Origin: Chitinophagaceae bacterium
GTDB lineage: Bacteria > Bacteroidota > Bacteroidia > Chitinophagales > Chitinophagaceae
DNA length: 64,000 nt
Reading direction: 5' to 3'
Assembly (NCBI GenBank): GCA_019638625.1
Contig: JAHBTK010000007.1
Coordinates: 186,001-250,000 of the forward strand
Position numbers and translations under genes: made by a program. Positions 16,661 to 25,553 of the stretch are shown here, piece after piece. The first letter of the stretch is position 1; the number at the start of each line of letters is the position of its first letter. The notes beneath the pieces are model-generated. The model made no database searches and was not told where the DNA came from. It was given only the letters and a program-made list of their open reading frames with translations.

Positions 16661-17262
16661 AGCAGAGCGCTTACCTGGTCGTAAGACATAGCTTTTAGTT
16701 GAGATACCGTATAGGTCCCTCCGTTTATTGTTAGTTTCTTTTCTGTTTCTGCGGCATAGCGTCCGGCGGCTACCCCACCCGGTACCAGGATGTACCGGAA
16801 CTGTACCGCACCAAAGCCGAGGCTCCCGGAATTATCATGTGTAAAGCGGGTAACGAAGATCCTTCCGGGTTTGGGAAGGAAACTAACCGTATTGGCCTTG
16901 CTTCCTGCATAGCTGGTGTAAGGTAGTTGCATTACGCTGGTAAGAAACCGGATATAGACCAATACCACACCGTTATCAATAATTGCCTGGGTCAGTTGGG
17001 CGGCAGGGATATGGTTGACCTTTAATTTGGAATTGTCAATGGTTGAATCCCGCTGTGCCTGCTGAAAGCTGAGCCAGGCGCTATAAATAACATTGGCTGT
17101 ACCGGCAGGTCCCGTTGCACCGGCAGCACCTGTCGCCCCGGCAGCGCCTTGTGGGCCCGGATTTCCTTGCGGACCTTGTGGCCCTTCGGGACCTTCTTTT
17201 GTACAACTTAACATAAGCAGTGCTGCTGCCAGAACTGGCATCAAATGTTTAAACTGTTTCAT
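16645..17262 (-). CDS. Collagen-like repeat lipoprotein
   Basis: 205 residues. Signal MKQFKHLMPVLAAALLMLSC, with Cys20 lipidated, then about ten Gly-Xaa-Yaa triplets (residues 24-54: EGPEGPQGPQGNPGPQG, then AAGATGAAGATGPAG). This is a short collagen-like stalk rich in proline and glutamine. The C-terminal 150 residues form a globular beta-rich domain (IYSAWLSFQQAQRDST, LVYIRFLTSVMQLPYTSY) that ends in LKAMSYDQVSALLNIPE. Collagen triplets suggest trimerisation at the cell surface. Found as a lone minus-strand gene. The function of the head domain is not recognised. Confidence 0.85.
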   Translation of the reverse strand: MKQFKHLMPVLAAALLMLSCTKEGPEGPQGPQGNPGPQGAAGATGAAGATGPAGTANVIYSAWLSFQQAQRDSTIDNSKLKVNHIPAAQLTQAIIDNGVVLVYIRFLTSVMQLPYTSYAGSKANTVSFLPKPGRIFVTRFTHDNSGSLGFGAVQFRYILVPGGVAAGRYAAETEKKLTINGGTYTVSQLKAMSYDQVSALLNIPE

Positions 17263-17554
17263 AATCGTATTTTTGATGAAGATTTAACGCAATAGAACGC
17301 CAGTCATTAAACCGGACATAGTTCAGTTTGTTACCTTTCCATTGATAATCATCGTACGACTAATCTGAATCTTTAGATTTGCAACAGCATATTTCAAAGG
17401 ATCACTTCAAAGCCTGTAGCAGGTTTTTTAGGAGGACAGGAGAAAATTTTCAGAAAACGGCAAAGCCGGTAATAAAAATAAAATAAAAAGTTTAAAAATT
17501 AAAAATTATTTTAAAGTGATTGTTTGTTTGGATGATTCTATAAAATATTGATAC

Positions 17555-17983
17555 ATGATGCAGAAAAAGAAGCCGGATGTGGACATCGTACTGGACCTTT
17601 TGACAACGGTGCAGGAGGCAAAACCACACTCCGCATTTATTAAAAGCTTGCTGTTTCAGTACCAGGAGCGGGGAGGATTAAGTAAAAAGCAATTGGAAGG
17701 GTTATACTTTAAAGCAGCGGAAGTAAAAACCATCCCTGAAAAAAAGCTTATTACGCTGCAGGCGATCATAAAGAAAAAACCGACCCGCTTTAAATCCACG
17801 CTGCCGGCGCCTGCACCCCTGTATACCAAAGATGAAACAACAGGCACGCTGATCAACGATATTTTAGTGAAATACCCCCAACACAAAAGAGTTCTTTTTT
17901 TAAAAGCCCGCTATGACAATAACGAAACACTAACACCTGCGGAGATCTCCGAACTGCAAAAATTTCGTAAGTTGCTTACCTAA
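17555..17983 (+). CDS. Small hypothetical protein
   Basis: 142 residues, cytoplasmic, lysine-rich. Opens MMQKKKPDVDIVLDLL with two consecutive ATG codons. The centre reads ERGGLSKKQLEGLYFKAAEV, an amphipathic helix pattern, and there is a proline-rich linker (TLPAPAPLYTKDE) before a C-terminal helical part ending TPAEISELQKFRKLLT. No family recognised. Codon usage looks like the neighbours. MsrA follows after 15 bp, so it could share a transcript, although a -7-like motif overlaps its stop codon. Confidence 0.6.
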   Translation: MMQKKKPDVDIVLDLLTTVQEAKPHSAFIKSLLFQYQERGGLSKKQLEGLYFKAAEVKTIPEKKLITLQAIIKKKPTRFKSTLPAPAPLYTKDETTGTLINDILVKYPQHKRVLFLKARYDNNETLTPAEISELQKFRKLLT

Positions 17984-17988
17984 TTTTG
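17981..17988 (+). promoter_or_regulatory. -7 motif before msrA, overlapping the previous stop codon
   Basis: TAATTTTG fits TAnnTTTG. Its first three bases are the TAA stop of the preceding gene and it ends 10 bp before the msrA ATG. Confidence 0.3.
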
Positions 17989-17998
17989 TGTTCTGCAT

Positions 17999-18679
17999 AT
18001 GAAGCATTTGGGTTTTCATCTGATCCGGCTAAACGGACTTTTATTTATCGCTTTAATGATGTGTACCTTGTCTTCCTGTGCGCAAAAGAAAAACTCAACA
18101 AAAAATACCATGGATACCGAATCTCAGATCCGGGTACTTGCAGAAGGTACCGAAATTGCTACCCTGGGCAATGGTTGCTTTTGGTGTACCGAGGCTGTTT
18201 TCCAGCAGTTGAAAGGCGTACTAAAAGTAACCAGCGGATACAGCGGTGGGCATGTAAAGAACCCTACGTATGAACAAGTTTGCGAAAAAAATACCGGGCA
18301 CGCGGAAGCCATAGAAATTGTATATGATCCTAAGGTCATCTCGTATGATGAACTGCTGGAAGTGTTCTGGCAAACCCATGACCCTACTACGCTCAACCGG
18401 CAGGGAAATGACGTGGGACCACAATACCGGAGCGTGGTATTTTATCACAATGAACAGCAAAAGGAAAAAGCGGAGCATTATAAAACGGAACTGGACAAAA
18501 GCGGCGCGTTCGCAAAACCTATTGTAACGGCTGTTGAGCCTTTCAAAAATTTTTATCCGGCAGAAGACTATCATCAAAACTACTATAAGTTGAATGGTAA
18601 GGCCCCTTATTGTTATTATGTGATCAAACCCAAGATGGAAAAATTTGAGAAAGCCTTTAAGCACAAGCTGAAGGAGTAA
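17999..18679 (+). CDS. msrA: Peptide-methionine (S)-S-oxide reductase, lipoprotein form
   Basis: Reduces the S-epimer of methionine sulfoxide in proteins. The active-site motif GCFWCTE places the catalytic Cys at residue 60, and the downstream landmarks YSGGHVKNPTYEQVC, GHAEAIEIVYDP, DVGPQYRSVVFYHN and YHQNYY are all typical of MsrA. The first 27 residues are a lipoprotein signal (LSSC, Cys27), so this copy repairs exported or envelope proteins. The catalytic domain has a normal length (about 180 residues). The reductant for an extracytoplasmic MsrA is not encoded nearby. Confidence 0.95.
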   Translation: MKHLGFHLIRLNGLLFIALMMCTLSSCAQKKNSTKNTMDTESQIRVLAEGTEIATLGNGCFWCTEAVFQQLKGVLKVTSGYSGGHVKNPTYEQVCEKNTGHAEAIEIVYDPKVISYDELLEVFWQTHDPTTLNRQGNDVGPQYRSVVFYHNEQQKEKAEHYKTELDKSGAFAKPIVTAVEPFKNFYPAEDYHQNYYKLNGKAPYCYYVIKPKMEKFEKAFKHKLKE

Positions 18680-18782
18680 CGGGGCAGGCAAATACTTGTG
18701 GCCACGACCAATACAGGTCTTCCATTTAAAGTGGAGGGGGCGGCTCCTGTTCCAGATTGGGTTTACTGAAAGAGAAAAGTCC

Positions 18783-19901
18783 ATGAAGAAAGCTTATTTT
18801 TTAATGTTCCTGGCAGCAACGCTGCATATGGGATACAAAACCAGCCACACTTCTGCAAACAGTTTTCCAACGGTAATGAAAATTGATCCGGGTCCGGATA
18901 ACCCGAGAAACAGCGAAGGTGATTTTATTTCCTTAAAAGATGGGAGCATACTTCTTGTTTACAGCCGGTATTATGGAGAGTCAGGCAGCGATCATGCAAC
19001 GGCAAGGCTCACAAGCCGCGAGTCAAAAGATGGAGGAAAAACATGGAGTACGGATGACAAGGTGGTGGTAGAAAATGAAGGGTTGATGAATGTGATGTCT
19101 GTTTCGCTGCTGCGCCTGCAGACCGGCCATATCGCGCTTTTTTACCTGAGAAAAAATTCTCAGTCTGATTGTATACCCATGATGCGTATTTCAACAGATG
19201 AAGCGCAAACCTGGAGCGAACCGGTTCCCTGCATTACAGACAGGCAGGGTTATTTTGTGCTGAACAATGACCGTGTGATACAACTGAACAACGGGCGTTT
19301 ATTAATGGCGGTGGCATTGCACCAGACGCCGGAAGAAGGTAAATGGCATAATGATGCGGTATTGTATAGTTATTATTCGGATGATAACGGTAAAACCTGG
19401 ACTTCCAGTCCTGCAATAGCTAATCCGGATAATGTAACCTTCCAGGAGCCCGGAGTGGTTGAATTAATGAACGGTGATATCATGATGATAATCCGTACCG
19501 GCGGCGGTGTACAATACAAATCATACTCAAAAGATAAGGGGCAAACATGGAGTCCCGGCGTGGCTACTGATATCAGGTCTCCGCTTTCACCGGCAACCAT
19601 TCAGCGTATTTCCTCAACAGGCGATTTACTGATGGTCTGGAATAATAATGGAGGCGATGACCCTGTTATGAAAGGCAAACGGACACCGTTAACGATCGCT
19701 GTTTCAAAAGATGAAGGCAACACCTGGCAATATGTTCGCGATATTGAAACAGACCCCGATGGCTGGTATTGTTATACTGCTATGCATTTTGTAAATAATG
19801 AAGTATTACTAGGCTATTGTGCCGGCAGTCAGCAAAAGAAAACGCATTTAAGCGTGCTGGCGGTAAGGCGATTAGCCATAAAGAAAATATACCGGGAGTA
19901 A
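18783..19901 (+). CDS. Exported sialidase-family (BNR) protein
   Basis: The ATG at 18783 is preferred over an in-frame codon at 18696 because it starts MKKAYFLMFLAATLHMG, a signal-like stretch. At least five Asp-box turns are visible (SKDGGKTWS, STDEAQTWSE, SDDNGKTWTSS, SKDKGQTWS, SKDEGNTWQY), which defines a six-bladed propeller of the sialidase superfamily. NSEGDFISLKDGSILLVYSR replaces the FRIP region. Members of this BNR_2 group hydrolyse sialic or related acidic sugars, or only bind them. About 370 residues. It is separate from the minus-strand sialic-type cluster that starts 400 bp downstream but may feed it. Confidence 0.8.
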   Translation: MKKAYFLMFLAATLHMGYKTSHTSANSFPTVMKIDPGPDNPRNSEGDFISLKDGSILLVYSRYYGESGSDHATARLTSRESKDGGKTWSTDDKVVVENEGLMNVMSVSLLRLQTGHIALFYLRKNSQSDCIPMMRISTDEAQTWSEPVPCITDRQGYFVLNNDRVIQLNNGRLLMAVALHQTPEEGKWHNDAVLYSYYSDDNGKTWTSSPAIANPDNVTFQEPGVVELMNGDIMMIIRTGGGVQYKSYSKDKGQTWSPGVATDIRSPLSPATIQRISSTGDLLMVWNNNGGDDPVMKGKRTPLTIAVSKDEGNTWQYVRDIETDPDGWYCYTAMHFVNNEVLLGYCAGSQQKKTHLSVLAVRRLAIKKIYRE

Positions 19902-20280
19902 CCGGCATTCTGCCTCAAATGCAGCAGGGATTTTTGTTTTATCCTGCTTTCACTATATCCCCTGCGCTTATATCCTGCAAACACTTTACTGAGCAGGGTT
20001 AAATACCGCTTAACAGTATTTTTGTTAAGCCCTGGTTGTATTGAGCTTCATCTATTATCAGCAGTTTATAACCCTGTGAGGGCCTCTTATAGGGAATGCT
20101 TCTTTCTTCAGGAATATCAGCTATTCACCATTAAGCTAGGGGTAGTCCTGCAGTATTGTTATTGTTTAATCCTCACAAGAGGCACATTCATCGAGCAATA
20201 TATTCTGAAGGGTTAATTAGCGTAAAAATACCGTTAATACAGAACCTGAGAGTTGCTGAATACCAGTGACAGTATCTCCC
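19902..20280. other. 379-bp intergenic region between convergent genes
   Basis: No gene recognised. A hairpin with arms GCTTAAC and GTTAAGC around a T-rich loop lies at about 20007-20030. Short T-rich stretches could end transcription from both sides. Confidence 0.45.
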
Positions 20281-21573
20281 TTACTCAAACCTCAGTTGCG
20301 CACCTCGGTGGCTGTAGCTGAATGTGATAGCAAGACTGGCAGCCAGCAGGATGATCAACAGCGCTATTCCCCAGCATTTGACAAGATGTGCCTTCCACCG
20401 CCTGTCGCTGTCAGCTTCTTCTTCAAACGACACCGAAACGGTTTTGTCTTTGAATAGTATAATGGCGATCACCAGCAGGTTTACCCAGTACAGGTGCTGC
20501 GAGTCAAATTTGCTGTGCAACCAGGTAGCGCTGATTATATTACTGATGAGTATATACCAGGTGAGATAGAGCAGGGTGAACCCTATGGTTTTGTTTTTTG
20601 AACCGTTGAGTTTGCCGGGCTTATAATAATAGCTCAATGCGATGGCGAAAAGAACGGAAAGTATCCAGGCGGTAAGTATCCAGGAGGATGCGAACTGTTC
20701 TGTATCAGCAGCATTCAATGAAGCGCCCTGTTTTACCAGCTTCTCAAACTGTACCGCTTCTATAAGGTTGATTACGGGAAGTAATACCAGCAGGAATATC
20801 CAGCCGAATAAGTTGGATGTTTTATCCGGCGCCACTGTTTTCGGCCACTTCCGGGTGAAGAGGCTGAATGCCAGTCCAAGTCCGGAAAAGAAACCTATGG
20901 AATATTCCATTACATTCCACCAGTTGAATTTAATACCGGACGCATGACCGGCGCGTTGCAGGAATACACCAAAGCCGAAGCCAAAACCGGCGCCAAGGGA
21001 GCTGTACCAGGCAGTGCGTAATGCACGGGTATATCCGTTGCGGTATATATACCATCCCAAAGCCAGTGATGCACCCATGCAGGCTGCCCATAGCTCAGAG
21101 CGGGGAGGCGTCATAAACCATTCCAGTTGATGAATAAATGTTCCCCAGAACAGGTAGCCGCCGCCGGCCATTTGAGTAAACAGGGAAGCCCAGTCTACTT
21201 TACGTGCCGGCGTTGATTCTAAAGTCAACCCCACGATTCCGCCGCCCATAAACCCATACAAACCGCCTACAATCGTAAGCATCAGCATTCCATAACCGGT
21301 ATTCAGCAGATCAGGCGCATGGCTGTACCCGACTATTTTTCCATAACTGATCATGCCGCCTGCCCCCCAGGCAATAGCGCCCAATACCACTATTATGGGT
21401 AATCGTTTATACCAGTCTTCCCTGCCGGATAAGGCAATAGCGGTAAGGATGCCGATGGCGGCTGCCCAGGTGGCGCCATATTCATGCCCTATTTGTCCGC
21501 GGACCGCCCAGGCTGTGCCAAAAGCAAGCCCCACGGGCAACATGCGGGTGAGGAAAAGGGTTGAGAATTTCAT
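20281..21573 (-). CDS. Polytopic inner-membrane protein of unknown function
   Basis: 430 residues from the ATG at 21573, which removes an unlikely polar extension. About eleven to twelve hydrophobic helices, with glycine-rich segments (GLYGFMGGGIVGL, SSLGAGFGFGFGVFL) and conserved-looking polar spots near the start (RGQIGHEYGATWAA). There is no transporter signature I can name. It is the last gene of the minus-strand run symporter, lyase, sialidase-like, membrane protein, with a 141-bp gap to the sialidase-like gene. A role in handling the same sugar, for example as a second transporter, is an inference from position only. Confidence 0.72.
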   Translation of the reverse strand: MKFSTLFLTRMLPVGLAFGTAWAVRGQIGHEYGATWAAAIGILTAIALSGREDWYKRLPIIVVLGAIAWGAGGMISYGKIVGYSHAPDLLNTGYGMLMLTIVGGLYGFMGGGIVGLTLESTPARKVDWASLFTQMAGGGYLFWGTFIHQLEWFMTPPRSELWAACMGASLALGWYIYRNGYTRALRTAWYSSLGAGFGFGFGVFLQRAGHASGIKFNWWNVMEYSIGFFSGLGLAFSLFTRKWPKTVAPDKTSNLFGWIFLLVLLPVINLIEAVQFEKLVKQGASLNAADTEQFASSWILTAWILSVLFAIALSYYYKPGKLNGSKNKTIGFTLLYLTWYILISNIISATWLHSKFDSQHLYWVNLLVIAIILFKDKTVSVSFEEEADSDRRWKAHLVKCWGIALLIILLAASLAITFSYSHRGAQLRFE

Positions 21574-21714
21574 GTTTGAAGATTTAGATGTGTTGGCGAA
21601 ACTTTTGTTTAGAATAAAAATATGGGGTTGCCGGTATTTTCCATACAACCCCATTCCTTTGCTTACAGACTTATTTATTCCAATGACCTGGTTATTACCA
21701 TTGGGTGCTTACCA

Positions 21715-22836
21715 TTATTTTCTGTCTTTGGCCGCGTTTATCAATGCCTCTTTTGTGCCGATCCAGTAAGCCACTTTTTTTCGGTTCCAGGTATAGGTCA
21801 CCACGATGTTGTCACCATCATGGATAACTGCCGGGTAGGAGAACTCAGGGCGTCTTTCACCCTCACCAGGCTGCCTGTCGTCATGGGCAATGTTCAGTTC
21901 TTTCGGCCAGGTAGCGCCGTTATCAAATGACAGTGCCAGCGACAGGGAACTTCGGGAACCCCAGTTGGCAGTATCAGGGTTGTAGGCGAGCACGAGTGTA
22001 CCATCATCCAGTTTGGTAAGGTCAATACCACTATTGGGGTTGGGCATATCTGTTTTATAGGCCGCTGACCAGGAGAGTCCTCCGTCTTCCGAATCCGCCC
22101 GGTAGATGGCGCCGTTGGTGCTTCTTAAAAGCATGTGTACCTTGCCGGGAGCGGATTCCCAAAGGGTGGGCTGAATGATTCCTTTACCATTAAAGTTCTT
22201 TCTGTCGAGTGTAAGGTATGGAGTAGCTTTCCAGGTAATACCATTGTCGGTGCTGATGTCGGCAAAAGCCTCCCAGGGCCCCTCTTCATGAGAGGCGCCG
22301 GCTATCCATTTGCCGTCGGACAGGATAATAGGTTTGTTTTTTACCGGACCGCGGCCGCCTTTGTCTCCTGTTACCAGTTCTTTTGCTTCAGACCAGGTGT
22401 TGCCTTTGTCTTCAGATTGTATATACCAGGTTTCCCAGGTAGGGATTTTTTTGCCTACTTTGAAGAAGAGGATGATTTTTCCGTCAGGGGATAACGCCAG
22501 CACCGGGTTCCAGTGAGCATCTTCCCTTATTTTGGATATTTCTTTGGGTTCGCCCCAGGCGCCGGGTTTGCCTTTCACCAGGAAGATGCCCACATCATCG
22601 GTACCTTCTTTTTTACCACCAAACCAGGCGGCTATTATTTCCCCGTTGTTCAGTTGAAGTACGGTAGAAGCATGTACTTCCGGAACGGGAACACCGTCTT
22701 CTGTAAAAAAGCCGGTTTCGATAGCCGGCGGGTTGTTTGCCGCGCTTTCGCTTTTTTGGGTTTCCCCTCCGCCACAAGACATCAGCACCGTGCCTGCCAA
22801 CAGGGAAAAAGTTATCATCGTTTTATTAAATTTCAT
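21715..22836 (-). CDS. Sialidase-like (BNR_2) lipoprotein
   Basis: 373 residues. Signal MKFNKTMITFSLLAGTVLMSC, with Cys21 lipidated, then a serine-rich linker. Asp-box turns are present (SEDKGNTWSE, STDNGITWKA, SEDGGLSWSA, SFDNGATWPK). VPEVHASTVLQLNNGEIIAA, HWNPVLALSPDGKIILFF and FSYPAVIHDGDNIVVTYTW are typical of the BNR_2 group of exo-sialidase-like proteins. It probably releases the sugar that the lyase and symporter beside it process. The gene ends 141 bp before the membrane protein and begins 46 bp after the lyase gene, so it reads as an operon member. Confidence 0.82.
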   Translation of the reverse strand: MKFNKTMITFSLLAGTVLMSCGGGETQKSESAANNPPAIETGFFTEDGVPVPEVHASTVLQLNNGEIIAAWFGGKKEGTDDVGIFLVKGKPGAWGEPKEISKIREDAHWNPVLALSPDGKIILFFKVGKKIPTWETWYIQSEDKGNTWSEAKELVTGDKGGRGPVKNKPIILSDGKWIAGASHEEGPWEAFADISTDNGITWKATPYLTLDRKNFNGKGIIQPTLWESAPGKVHMLLRSTNGAIYRADSEDGGLSWSAAYKTDMPNPNSGIDLTKLDDGTLVLAYNPDTANWGSRSSLSLALSFDNGATWPKELNIAHDDRQPGEGERRPEFSYPAVIHDGDNIVVTYTWNRKKVAYWIGTKEALINAAKDRK

Positions 22837-22882
22837 TTCTGTAGTTTATATGTACTTAAAATAAGTTGACCGGTTCACCGGG

Positions 22883-23824
22883 TTACGAAACCATGTCTTC
22901 GTACAACACTTCCTTCAATTTCAGTTTCTCAAACCATGTTTTGGTAGTATCGAATATTTTGTGCAGCGTCGCTTTTTGCTGTGGAGTAGCTTCCAGCGGA
23001 TGCGCCCGGCTGATAGTATGAATGGGCAGCCCTCTCAACTGGAGAAAGAACTTGGAACTCATCGGGTAGGCATGATGGATGAGAGGGTCTACTTTTGTGA
23101 GTTCCTCCTGTATCCAGTTCACCTGTTCCTGCTTACCGGCATCGTCCACGTTTTCGCATAGCCATACCAGTATTTCCGGGTAAAAGTTGCCGGAAATGGC
23201 AGACATGCCGTCCGCGCCGGCCTTCATTGAGGAAACACCATGGGGGGTATGGGCATCGTAGAATTGCATGGATGATCCCTTCAGGATTTCCAGTTTTTCT
23301 TTTACCTGCTGTTCATTGCAACAGGTGTCCTTATGATAAAACATGCGTCCGGTAGACACCAGGGTTTTCAACACCTTGGGGCTTACCAGCCTTTTATAGG
23401 GAGCAGGACACTCATAGAGACCGAGGGGAATATTGCCGGTTAGTTTCAGCATGGTATCGAAGTTCTTCAGCAATACATCATCCGGCTCTTCTACTTTTGC
23501 GTAATGACTGGTGATCAATACAACAGAGTCGATGCCGGTATCGTGTATTCTTTTAGTGAACTCCGCTTTATCCTTGATTGTTTCTCCGAAAGATCCGGTG
23601 GCTACTATCGGTACTCTGCCATTAACATGTTTTACCACGGCCCTGGTCAGCTCAATTCTTTCGTCGTCACTGATGCTGTACATCTCGCTTGAAAGACAGT
23701 TGGCGAATAACCCCTTTACACCGGCAGCCAGGTAGAAGTCGATCAGTCTTTTGAGCATTTCATAATCTATCTGCGCCTGGGGAGTAAATGGTGTAATCAT
23801 CACCGGTACAAACTTTCTGGACAT
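22883..23824 (-). CDS. DapA/NanA-family aldolase, N-acetylneuraminate lyase-like
   Basis: 313 residues of the class I aldolase (DHDPS/NAL) family. The Schiff-base lysine is Lys165 (MFYHKDTC) and the catalytic tyrosine is Tyr137 (GLYECPAPY), the same positions as in the textbook NAL. The carboxylate-binding GxTGE segment is altered to ANCLSSE (41-47), so pyruvate binding geometry may differ and the substrate could be a sialic acid analogue or another keto-acid. No signal peptide. It lies 34 bp downstream of the SSS symporter gene and 46 bp upstream of the sialidase-like gene. Assigning it as sialic acid lyase rests on this context. Confidence 0.8.
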   Translation of the reverse strand: MSRKFVPVMITPFTPQAQIDYEMLKRLIDFYLAAGVKGLFANCLSSEMYSISDDERIELTRAVVKHVNGRVPIVATGSFGETIKDKAEFTKRIHDTGIDSVVLITSHYAKVEEPDDVLLKNFDTMLKLTGNIPLGLYECPAPYKRLVSPKVLKTLVSTGRMFYHKDTCCNEQQVKEKLEILKGSSMQFYDAHTPHGVSSMKAGADGMSAISGNFYPEILVWLCENVDDAGKQEQVNWIQEELTKVDPLIHHAYPMSSKFFLQLRGLPIHTISRAHPLEATPQQKATLHKIFDTTKTWFEKLKLKEVLYEDMVS

Positions 23825-23858
23825 AATTTACTATTTATTGTCGTTTAAGATGTTATTG

Positions 23859-25391
23859 CTATTTAACCTGTTTTCGTCTGAACCTGGTAGCCAATAGTCC
23901 CACCAGGAAAATGGTAAGCGTGCCTACCACGATGGTCATATTTACGTGCAGGGGATTCTTAAGGTGTTGCATGCTTTCCGGAAAATGTTTGGACAACGAC
24001 ATCCATATGATCACCAGGATGCCGATGATGGTAGCGACAATTGCTTCCGCGTTTTTTGCTTTTTTGGCCACCATGCCCAGCAAAAACAATCCCAGCATAC
24101 CACCCGCAAAAATGCCGGAGAGTTCCCACCAGATATCGAGGATGCTCTTTACACCTATCAGGGCAATGCCAAAAATAATAGAGAGTATACCGGTAAGGGC
24201 GGTTACTGTGTACAGAATTGTCATTTCCTTTTTAGGGGAAGGATTAGGGTTGAAGTACCGCTGGTAAATATCTTTCAGGAATACGGTTGCCGAACTGTTC
24301 ATGCCGCTGCTGATGGTACTCATGGCAGCAGAAAGGATGGCGGCTATGATCAGCCCGACCAATCCTTTGGGTACTTTTGCTACCATAAAATAGGGCAGGA
24401 TCTTATCACCATAATCTTCCGGCTTCAAAGTATTAATATCAACGTTTTTTTCGGCAGCTACCTGTTGTTTTACGGTTTCCAGCAGCGCGGGGTTCTCTGC
24501 AAAATAGGCGTAGAGTGCCGTGCCAATGACAAAAAACAACAAAGAAACGGGCAGGTACCAGTATACGCACAACCAAACGCTCCTGGCAGCTTCTTTGGGG
24601 CTGCGCGCCGTATGGTATCGCTGCACATAGTTTTGGTCCATCCCGAAATTGTTCAGGTTAATAAAGAAACCATACAGGAAAATGACCCAGAAGGTAGGAC
24701 TGCTGAAGTCTGTCAGGCTGTAACTTCCCAGCGAAAATTTGTTTTCGGCCATCCCTATCCGGTATATATCACTTATTCCGCCGTCCATCTCGCTGAGAAT
24801 GATATAAAGAACGATGAAGGCGCCCAGGGTTTTAATGATCCCCTGCACCACTTCTGTCCATATCACCGCTTCCATTCCTCCCATTACGGTGTACACGATT
24901 ATACAGATACCGGTTATGATCATGATGGTTTTCATGTCCACCCCTGTCAGGGCCTGCAGGGTAAGCGCGATACCAAAAAATATGGAACCCATCCTGGCCA
25001 ACTGGGTCAGGATGAAACAAATCATAGCATATGTGCGTGCCCAGGGGCCAAATCGCTTTTCCAGGTGCGTATAGGCGCTCACTTCACCATGGCTTCTGTA
25101 AAAAGGAACAAAATATTTTACCGCTACAAATGCAGCTACCGGCATGGACAGGCTGAATACAAATGCATTCCAGTTGCCTCCGAAAGCTTTTCCCGGCACA
25201 CCCAGAAAGGTATTGCTGCTTAAAAAGGTGGCATACAGGCTCAGGCCCAGCGCCCACCCGGGTATGGTGCCGGAAGCCGTTGTAAACTGTGTCGCATTTT
25301 TATTTTTCCTGGAGAAGTACACCCCGATCAATACCATGCTCAGTAAATAAACCAGGATGACGATTAAATCAATTAATGGCAAATGCTGCAT
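23859..25391 (-). CDS. Sodium:solute symporter (SSS family), likely sialic-type sugar
   Basis: 510 residues with about thirteen membrane helices. The SSS core is recognisable: an unwound first core helix region (GWALGLSLYATFLSSNTFLG), QLARMGSIFFGIALTLQ, YTVMGGMEAVIWTEVVQG and AAILSAAMSTISSGMNSSAT, the last being the family signature with serines that help bind Na+. It imports a solute with sodium across the inner membrane. As first gene of a run with a NAL-like lyase and a sialidase-like lipoprotein, a sialic-acid-type substrate is the best guess. It is divergent from an AraC regulator. Confidence 0.88.
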   Translation of the reverse strand: MQHLPLIDLIVILVYLLSMVLIGVYFSRKNKNATQFTTASGTIPGWALGLSLYATFLSSNTFLGVPGKAFGGNWNAFVFSLSMPVAAFVAVKYFVPFYRSHGEVSAYTHLEKRFGPWARTYAMICFILTQLARMGSIFFGIALTLQALTGVDMKTIMIITGICIIVYTVMGGMEAVIWTEVVQGIIKTLGAFIVLYIILSEMDGGISDIYRIGMAENKFSLGSYSLTDFSSPTFWVIFLYGFFINLNNFGMDQNYVQRYHTARSPKEAARSVWLCVYWYLPVSLLFFVIGTALYAYFAENPALLETVKQQVAAEKNVDINTLKPEDYGDKILPYFMVAKVPKGLVGLIIAAILSAAMSTISSGMNSSATVFLKDIYQRYFNPNPSPKKEMTILYTVTALTGILSIIFGIALIGVKSILDIWWELSGIFAGGMLGLFLLGMVAKKAKNAEAIVATIIGILVIIWMSLSKHFPESMQHLKNPLHVNMTIVVGTLTIFLVGLLATRFRRKQVK

Positions 25392-25484
25392 TACAAACTC
25401 TTATATGTCAACAGTATCTGAATCAAAGGTTATGTAAACCCTAAATTCAGGCAATGTTAATTGTTATAAAAAGAATAGCATAAA

Positions 25485-25505
25485 TTATTATTTTCAAAAT
25501 AATAA
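25485..25505. promoter_or_regulatory. Palindromic operator candidate between symporter and AraC genes
   Basis: TTATTATTTT, one C, AAAATAATAA: ten perfect pairs, centred in the 162-bp divergent intergenic region. It could bind the neighbouring regulator or form part of the promoter. AT-rich palindromes arise easily by chance. Confidence 0.35.
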
Positions 25506-25553
25506 ATGCTACTTTAGTCCACCTGAACTAACTGGATTATAAGGAGTGAAAAT

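Noticed and set aside
17093..17190. DNA tandem repeat or CRISPR-like array
   Set aside because: The periodic bases encode the Gly-Xaa-Yaa triplets of the collagen-like protein; no spacers or conserved repeat units exist.
23946..25223. A 425-codon plus-strand open frame opposite the symporter gene
   Set aside because: It mirrors the SSS symporter frame, has a His/Gln/Tyr-rich composition without domain logic, and the opposite strand holds the full SSS signature.
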